64,000 nucleotides of DNA. It comes from Cercis canadensis (lineage: Eukaryota > Streptophyta > Magnoliopsida > Fabales > Fabaceae). The notes beneath the pieces are model-generated. The model made no database searches, was not told the DNA's origin, and saw nothing but the letters and a program-made list of their open reading frames with translations. Positions 57,459 through 64,000 of the stretch are shown piece after piece. The position numbers were made by a program, and so were the translations under genes. The stretch is taken from positions 513,599 to 577,598 of the forward strand of contig QAOA01005188.1 of NCBI GenBank assembly GCA_003255065.1, written 5' to 3'. Positions within the stretch are counted from its first letter, which is position 1, and the number at the start of each line of letters is the position of its first letter.

Positions 57459-60213
57459 TTCATGCCAGAAGCTAATTAGTTCAGGCAGGCCTAGCAGCAT
57501 TAAAGTTCGCAGCTCAGCACACTGGAGCATGCTCATGGCATTTTCATCGTCGGAAATTGTCTCCTCCATAAGATTGCATTGCGGAAGACCTCTTACAGTG
57601 AAAACTGGAAAGAGGCTCTTCATTTTAACACAGTTAGCCACCATGATAACTTTTAGTCTTGAAAGGGATCCTCTGGTCAAAGGGCCAGTGCATATTTTTT
57701 CCAAGTTCGCAGCGCAGTCGATAACCAATGACTCTAAGTTGGGGAAAATATCAACGGCAAGATCCCGCCCTGACGAGTCAACTATGGTACGGATTTCATC
57801 ACTGAAATGAAGATGAAGATATTTTAGTTGCCGCATACCTTCTTCATTTATTCCTGGAACAACATTTTCAGCTCCTTTCAAATTGTACAAATGTAAATCT
57901 TCCACACCGTCAAGCAACCTTTTGACATTATGCCATGAATGAATGCTGGTACTTAGGTTAAGTTTCAACATCCTTGATGTTTCATGCTCAGATGACAAGC
58001 TCGCTTCACTTCCAATGATTATTTTGTACCTTTGCAACCTCTCAAATACAACGGCCTTTGGCAACATATTTTCATCACAAATACGTACTCCTAAGGTGGT
58101 CAAGCGAGCCAAATAATTTAGCTCAGCAAGACTAGCCTCATTTTGCTGGTTGTTTGGGTCAGAAGCACTATGAATTACATCCTTCCCGCGACGTTTCATA
58201 CTCAGTTGCAAGTAGTCTGGATCATCAACATACCACTGAATAGGGTTTGAGTAAATATCAGTTGCCATGTACAGTTCCTGTAACTTTGCCAAGCTTGACA
58301 AGAGTTTTGGTGGGATCAGTACAAGATTATAGCAACCCCTCAAGTCCAGTAATTGCAGCTGAGTTAACTTCCCAAGTTCAGGTGGCAATTGCGTCATACC
58401 AGAGCTGAGAGTGAGAACTTTTAAACCCTTCAACTCTCCAATTATTACTATGTCTCCCAAATTATATAAATTAAGACACAGGGCGCGAAGGCTGCTTAAT
58501 AGACTGATAGATGACGGCAAGGAACTGATTGTCTCTCCAGCCAAATTCAATACTTTCAGCTCACGCATTCCTTCAAAAAAGCTGTCTGCAACGTCCAGGA
58601 AAGGCCTTCTATTGCTTAGATGAAAAAAGGTGAGGTTTGGATAGTATAGCCCTTGAGGAAGCTCGTCAACGTCACTACCATCTAAAATGATTGTTTTGCA
58701 ATTTTTTTGATGATCTCTTTCAGGCCATTCTTCTAACTTTCTGGATCTGTTTATGAAAATATGTTGCTTCCTAGATGCTAGGAATATAGCTACATCTTGG
58801 ATAACATCATGCATATTAAAACGCTTACTAGAATAACTATCTAGCAATAGACATGAGTCTTTTAGCTTACGGATGCATGTATGAAGGCTATTTCGAGCCT
58901 CTTCCATGTTATAGATGTCTTTAAATAAACCTAGGCCAACAGAATTTTTGAACAAATCCATAACCAAAGAATTAGATTGCATCACTCCACAAAGTAAGAA
59001 AATTGACTTCAGGAGATCATTTTCTAACTTATCATAACTCACCTCAATTGATTTGAATATTATACCCTGCGTACCCGTAATATTTGCTGGAGCAAGATTT
59101 TGTAGTTGTCTCAAGACATCCTTCCACTCTGACAAACTCTTGTTTTTCAATGAACGTGCAACTGTCACAATGGCAAGTGGCAGCCCAGCACACTCTTGGG
59201 CAACCTCAGTGGCTATTAACATCACCACTTACGGCAGATTCATCAAATTGGGCCTCATCAATAAATAACTCCCAAGCTTCTTTTTTGGGCAAGACTTCTA
59301 ACAAAAAGTCTTTTTGAGTATTCATTTGGTCAGATAATACCTCTCGACTTCTAGAAGTCATTAAGATTTTCAAAGCCCTTTCCTTCTTTACAGAAGGGAT
59401 GCCTATTTCATCCAATTTAAGCTCTGTCCAAAGATCATCCAAGATTACTAGAACTCTGTTCTCTTTCTCATTTAACCTACCACATAAACGAGAAGCTCTT
59501 CCAGATAAACCTTCATTCTCAAATCTAAGCCCCAGTTTGTCAGCAATTTGTTGTTGGATTTCCGTTGTATCTGGATTTGTCACAGTGACTAAGACTACCT
59601 CATCAAATAACTTGTCTTGTCGAGCTATCTTAGCAACCTCGTTGACTAGAGTGGTCTTGCCCACACCACCAAGCCCATACACCCCGATCATGTGTAGATT
59701 TGGATCTTTCAGTGCCTCCATAATATCATTGACCATTGAAACCCTCGATCCAAATTCCTTGCTATCTGTGGTTGAGAAAGAGGCCCCCATCAAATCTAGA
59801 ACTTCTCGGTAGGAAACACGATCAAATTTTCCCTTTTTCTTAATTTCAACTATTTCCAGTTTCATTTTCATTGATTGTCTGCTTAGTTGATGCCTCGACA
59901 GTAAGTTTGGAAAGGATCTGCTAGAACAACCTGTCTTTGCATGGCGTTCATCGTTATTGAGCTCAACCTCCTTCAGAGCCATTTCATCCACTTCTTTAAG
60001 CCAATCCAGAACATCACCTTCAATTGATTCCCCATTCCTTTTGGCAGCTTCAACTTCATGTTGCATACGTTCTCTCTCACGCTGGAGTGCTTCAGCTTCC
60101 TTCCTCAGCTCGTTAACGTTACTGCGGTAGAAAATCACGTAGCCCACCTGCCTTGCTATTGGTGCCACAGTGTATTCCAATAACTTGTCAACAGCAAGAG
60201 AAAGAAACTCCAT
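57459..60213 (-). pseudogene. CC-NLR disease-resistance gene, copy 2, truncated and frameshifted
   Basis: It matches exon 1 of copy 1 at about 97-98% by eye, starts MEFLSLAVDK at 60213, and has P-loop GLGGVGKTT (180-188), kinase-2 VLVILDDLW (254-262), GLPLAIV, MHDVIQD and LRRs. The 146-base repeat of copy 1 is absent. A 5-base deletion at 59220/59221, after DEAQFDESAVSG, breaks the frame before GLPL; copy 1 is intact there. At 57459, after LPELISFWHE, homology to copy 1 ends and unrelated DNA follows, so the four downstream LRR exons are missing. Conversely, copy 2 is intact at the place where copy 1 is frameshifted. Probably non-functional. Confidence 0.87.
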
Positions 60214-60843
60214 TCTTGCGTCAGGGCTCTCTCTCTTACACCTTTTATATTTGCCTACAAAATATGGCAAATCAAAAGTGAAATCTGTTATTACAACTTA
60301 AAAGTAGAAGTGTTAAGAAGTAGCACACCTTTCTAGCCTTCTTCAGAAACTTCTAACCAACCTAAAGCAGCGGCTGAAAAATTATTAGAAGCTGAAAACT
60401 CCAGAGCAGTACTACCGCCATACTAGAAAGACCAGAAAAATAAAATATTGTATTGTAACTAAATAATTCTACAACAACAGCTGTAAGAGAAAGAATTAGA
60501 AATAGATAAATCTAGAATAGTAAACCACCATACATGAGGCGGTAAAAGACATCTATAAATAGGCTCTAGGTACACATAGTGAGGAAAGCCAAAATCCATA
60601 GTCAGCATCCATAACCTCTTGTACTAAGTCCAATCCTCCTTAAAATACTATTTGCTTAAATCTTTCTCTCTTCCACTATAAATTTGACAAATCAACTACT
60701 TTCACAAATATTAATGTGCTACCCTTTCAACTTCCAACTATTCAAGCTATCACACACACACACACACAATTATAACCCAATATCATAAACTAACAATGGT
60801 ATCAGAGCTACTTCTTTCCATTTGGGCATAAGATTCATTCACT
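57459..60843. repeat. Duplicated block: CC-NLR exon 1 plus copia LTR (partner 44273-47807)
   Basis: The two blocks run parallel from TTCATGCCAGAAGC through the NLR exon, the 5' flank, the copia LTR and the PBS to ATTCACTAA. Because the LTR sits at the same place in both, the copia insertion preceded the duplication. Confidence 0.85.
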
Positions 60844-63800
60844 AAAACTTATTTCCCTACCTCACCTTTCTATTTTGCCTTTATCCAAAAATTTTCCTCT
60901 ATTCCATGGTTGCACCTACTGTCAATTTCTCCTAGTTTCTCTACTACTGGTGAAAACTATGATTTTTGGAAGCTAAAATTAAAGATATATTTTATCTCAC
61001 AAAAATTGTGGGATATTGTTCAAAATGGGTTTAATACCCCAAAAGATATTTCCACTCTATCCGAAGTGGAGAAGAAAAAATTGGAGGAGAATCAATAAAA
61101 TGATGCCCAAGCTCTGTTTGTTATCCAACAAGCAGTAGACAATACTATTTTTACAAGGATCATAGATGCCGACTCTGCAAAGAAGGCATGAGATATCTTG
61201 GAGGAGGAGTATCACAGAAGTGAAAAGGTCTGAGCCATCAAACTCCAATATCTTAGAAGAGAGTTTGAAATATTAAAAATGAAGGAATCTGAGACCATAG
61301 AAGATTATTATGGAAAAATTAAAGAAATAGTCAATTAAATGAAATTATATGGGGAAGATATAACTTAAAAGAGAGTGGTAGATAAAATTCTTATCATTCT
61401 CACAGAAAAATATGACCTCATAGTTGCTACTATAGAGATGACACTAAATTCATCGTCTCTATCAATGGCTAAACTAGTAAGACTCCTTAGAGCCCATGAA
61501 ACAAAATTGAATAGGCGTAATGAAGCTCCCATTGAAAACGCCTTCAAAACTAAAATAAATATGAGGTCTCAGAATCCCAAAAATAATCAAAATATAAGTG
61601 GAGGAGAAAATGTTAAAAAAGTTGAAAATAGAAAAAATAGTCAAAGGCAAGGTAATAGTAGAGTTACATACCCTCCATGTGGAATCTATAAGAAGAGTAG
61701 TCATCAAGAAAAAGATTGTTAGTTCCGAGGCAAGCCACAATGCAACAAATGCAAGAAATTTGGGCACGTGTAGAAAGATTGTCGCGTCAAAGGCACTCAT
61801 CATGCCAACTATGTTGAAGAAATTGAGAAGAATGAGAATTTGTTCTTCCTTTGTCAAGGCTCGTTTGAGAAGATACATGGCACGTGGTTCCTAGATAGTG
61901 GTTGTAGCAATCATATGAAACCATACAAGGACATCTTCTCCAAGCTGGATATGAATTTCCAATCAAAAGTCAGATTAGGGAATGATGAATTCCTTGAGGT
62001 GACAGGCAAAGGAACAGTTGCTGTAGAGACAACAAAAGGTAAGTGATATATTCATGATGTGCTGTTAGTTCCTAACTTAGCACAAAATCTCCTCTGTGTT
62101 GGGCAAATGATACAACATGGATATGCACTACACTTTGAAGGAGATACATGCATCATCTATGACAAGAAAGACAAAAATCTTGTCATAGCCAAAATAAAAA
62201 TAAGAGAATGTCGTGACTTTCCTATTCGATGGAGGTACAATACAGCCATGAAGGCTCAAATTGATGATTCATGGCTTTGGCATCAGAGATTGGGCATTTC
62301 AACTATCATGGCTTGAGCCTTCTTCATCAGAAAAATATGATGAGAGACATGCCTGGCATTAAAGAGGCTGAAGGAGTTTGCAAAGGTTGTATGCTTGGCA
62401 AGCAACACCAACAATCTTTTCCTTTTGGGCAATCATAAAGAGCCAAAGCTGCACTGGAGCTCATTCACATAGATATATGTGGGCCAATGAGGACACCATC
62501 TCTCACCCAAAACAATTACTTCATTCTTTTCATTGATGATTATACTAGAATGACATGGGCTTACTTTATGCGTGAAAAATCCGAAGTCCTCAAAATTTTC
62601 AAGAAATTCAAGCAGCTAGTTGAGAATCAAAGCGGCCGTCACATCAAGACATTAAGGAGTGATCGTGGCAAAGAATACACTTCAAAAGAATTTGAGAAAT
62701 TCTACGAAGACAAAGGAGTTGAACGTCAACTAACCATTGGATACGCACCGGAACAAAATGAAGTTTTAGAACGAAAGAATAGAATTGTTATGGAGATAGC
62801 AAGATTGATGCTAAAGGAGAAGGGATCACCAAACACGTTTTGGGCTGAAGCAGTTTACATTGTTGTTTACCTATTAAACAAGTGCCCAACTAGAGCCGTC
62901 CAAGATAAAACACCTATAGAAGCTTAGAGCAGAAGGAAGCCATCAGTAAAGCATCTAAGAGTTTTTGGCTGCATATGCTATGTCCACATTCCAGATCAAA
63001 AAAGGAGCAAGCTTGATGAGAAGACTGAAAAAGGAATCTTCTTGGGATACAGCACTGAATCAAAAGGATATTAAGTATACAACTTGAAGACCAAGAAGCT
63101 TCTTATTAGCCGAGACGTAGAGTTTGATAAAAACGCTGCATGGAATTGGGAAGCAGAGAAAGTTGAGAAAAACATATACATGCCTATCCATCAATCAACT
63201 ACACCAAGCCAAGAAGATGACAATGAAGACAATATTGTCATTCGAAGCACTCCAGCAACTCTAACTACTCCAGAGACAGCTCCTGTACAAGAATTATCGT
63301 CTCCAAAATCTCCTCTAAGAAAAGTAAGATCACTAAGAAATATATACAAAATATGCAACTATGTAATGATGGAGCCCGAAAACTTTGAAGCAGCTACAAA
63401 GCAAGATAAATGGATAAAAGTGATGGAGGACGAAATCAAGATGATCGAGAAGAACGAGACATGGGAGCTAATTGAAAATCCAAAAGGTATATAAATTATT
63501 GGCGTAAAATGGGTCTATAAGACAAAACTTAATCCGGACGGCTCCATACAAAAACACAAGGCAAGACTAGTTGCCAAAGGTTACTCACAAGTACCTGGCA
63601 TCGACTATGACAAGACATTTGCTCCAGTTGCACGGCTCGACACTATAAGAGCTTTGATAGCTCTAGCAGCCCAAAAGAGATGGAAGGTTTTTCAACTAGA
63701 TGTGAAATTAGCATTCTTGAATAGAGTTCTTGAAGAAGATATCTATATAGAGCAACCACAAGGATTCATGGTAGAAGGAGAAGAAAACAAAGTGTTGTGA

Positions 63801-64000
63801 TTGAGGAAAGCCCTCTACGGATTAAAGCAAGCACCGCGAGCCTGGTATAGCTGAATCGACAAATACTTCATGGATTGAGAATTCAGGAGGAGCAAAAGTG
63901 AGCCAACACTCTACATCAAGACCCAAGGTAATTCCAATACTCTCATAGTTTCTCTATACGTAGATGATCTCATACACACAGGAAAAAATGAGAAGATGAT
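60311..64000 (+). mobile_element. Ty1/copia fossil: 5' LTR (60311-60795), gag-pol, running off the window
   Basis: LTR starts TGTTAAG and ends AACA, followed by PBS TGGTATCAGAGC (60797 onward). Gag text (TTGENYDFWKLKLKIYF, CNKCKKFGHV) spans about 60910-61800. Protease (WFLDSGCSNHM) is near 61890. Integrase (FILFIDDYTRMTWAYFM, LRSDRGKEYTSKEFEKF) spans about 62340-63000. RT ([26 protein letters not shown]) runs from about 63500. It is broken, with about ten breaks. The 3' LTR lies outside the window, so age is unknown. Confidence 0.88.

Noticed and set aside
61057-61878. Minus-strand frames over the copia gag region
   Set aside because: Antisense translations of gag text with no domain.

Overview
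The window is plant nuclear DNA from a eudicot. It is AT-rich, its host genes are split by GT-AG introns, it is dense in LTR-retrotransposon fossils and DNA transposons, and it contains a piece of a TIR-type NLR (TNL) gene, a class monocots lack. I cannot name the species. The only host gene that looks complete is a two-exon cytochrome P450 of the CYP81 type (minus strand, 10634-14080). Most of the rest is a decaying disease-resistance (NLR) gene region filled with nested transposons.

Layout. 1-4007: fragments of Ty3/gypsy fossils, including an LTR with a PBS-like site, a GC-rich tract of ACACGG/CCGTGT motifs and an Athila-like integrase piece. 4009-7722: 3' end of a Ty1/copia fossil plus flanking DNA that recurs at 34176-38500. 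7723-10500: no gene recognised, but two exon-like segments. 10634-14080: the P450, with a possible paired TGACGT promoter element. 14968-15869: gap. 17655-21413: a complete-ended CACTA transposon (TIR CACTACAAGAAA, TSD ATT) that carries the last three exons of a WDR12/YTM1 ribosome-biogenesis gene and is itself hit by a Mutator-type MITE. The CACTA splits an NLR leucine-rich-repeat fragment. 21700-27500: non-coding repeats, probably LTR-derived. 27527-28363: hAT-type element with 8-bp TSDs; the unoccupied site is seen twice elsewhere in the window. 28509-34687: one copia fossil and a second partial copy across a 188-base gap. 38627-47177: CC-NLR copy 1 in five exons. 47275-47807: a copia LTR start. 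47808-56275: a Sirevirus fossil with multiplied polypurine tracts. 56277-57256: a TNL C-terminal fragment. 57459-60213: CC-NLR copy 2, a truncated duplicate of copy 1. 60311-64000: a copia fossil running off the window.

Relations. The two CC-NLR copies and the copia LTR just upstream of each form one block duplicated about 13 kb apart in the same orientation. Each copy carries a different disabling lesion. Several repeats of the DNA that lies 3' of CC-NLR copy 1 are scattered through 4-38 kb, which suggests that this NLR cluster was once larger.

Caution on the assembly. At each of three joints of one or two N (7345, 11908-11909, 46197), the sequence ending at the N is repeated immediately after it at almost the same length (376/377, 391/391, 146/146 bases). 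The 188-N gap shows the same pattern at about 2.1 kb. These duplications are probably unmerged contig ends and not biology. One of them inserts 49 spurious codons into the NB-ARC domain of CC-NLR copy 1.
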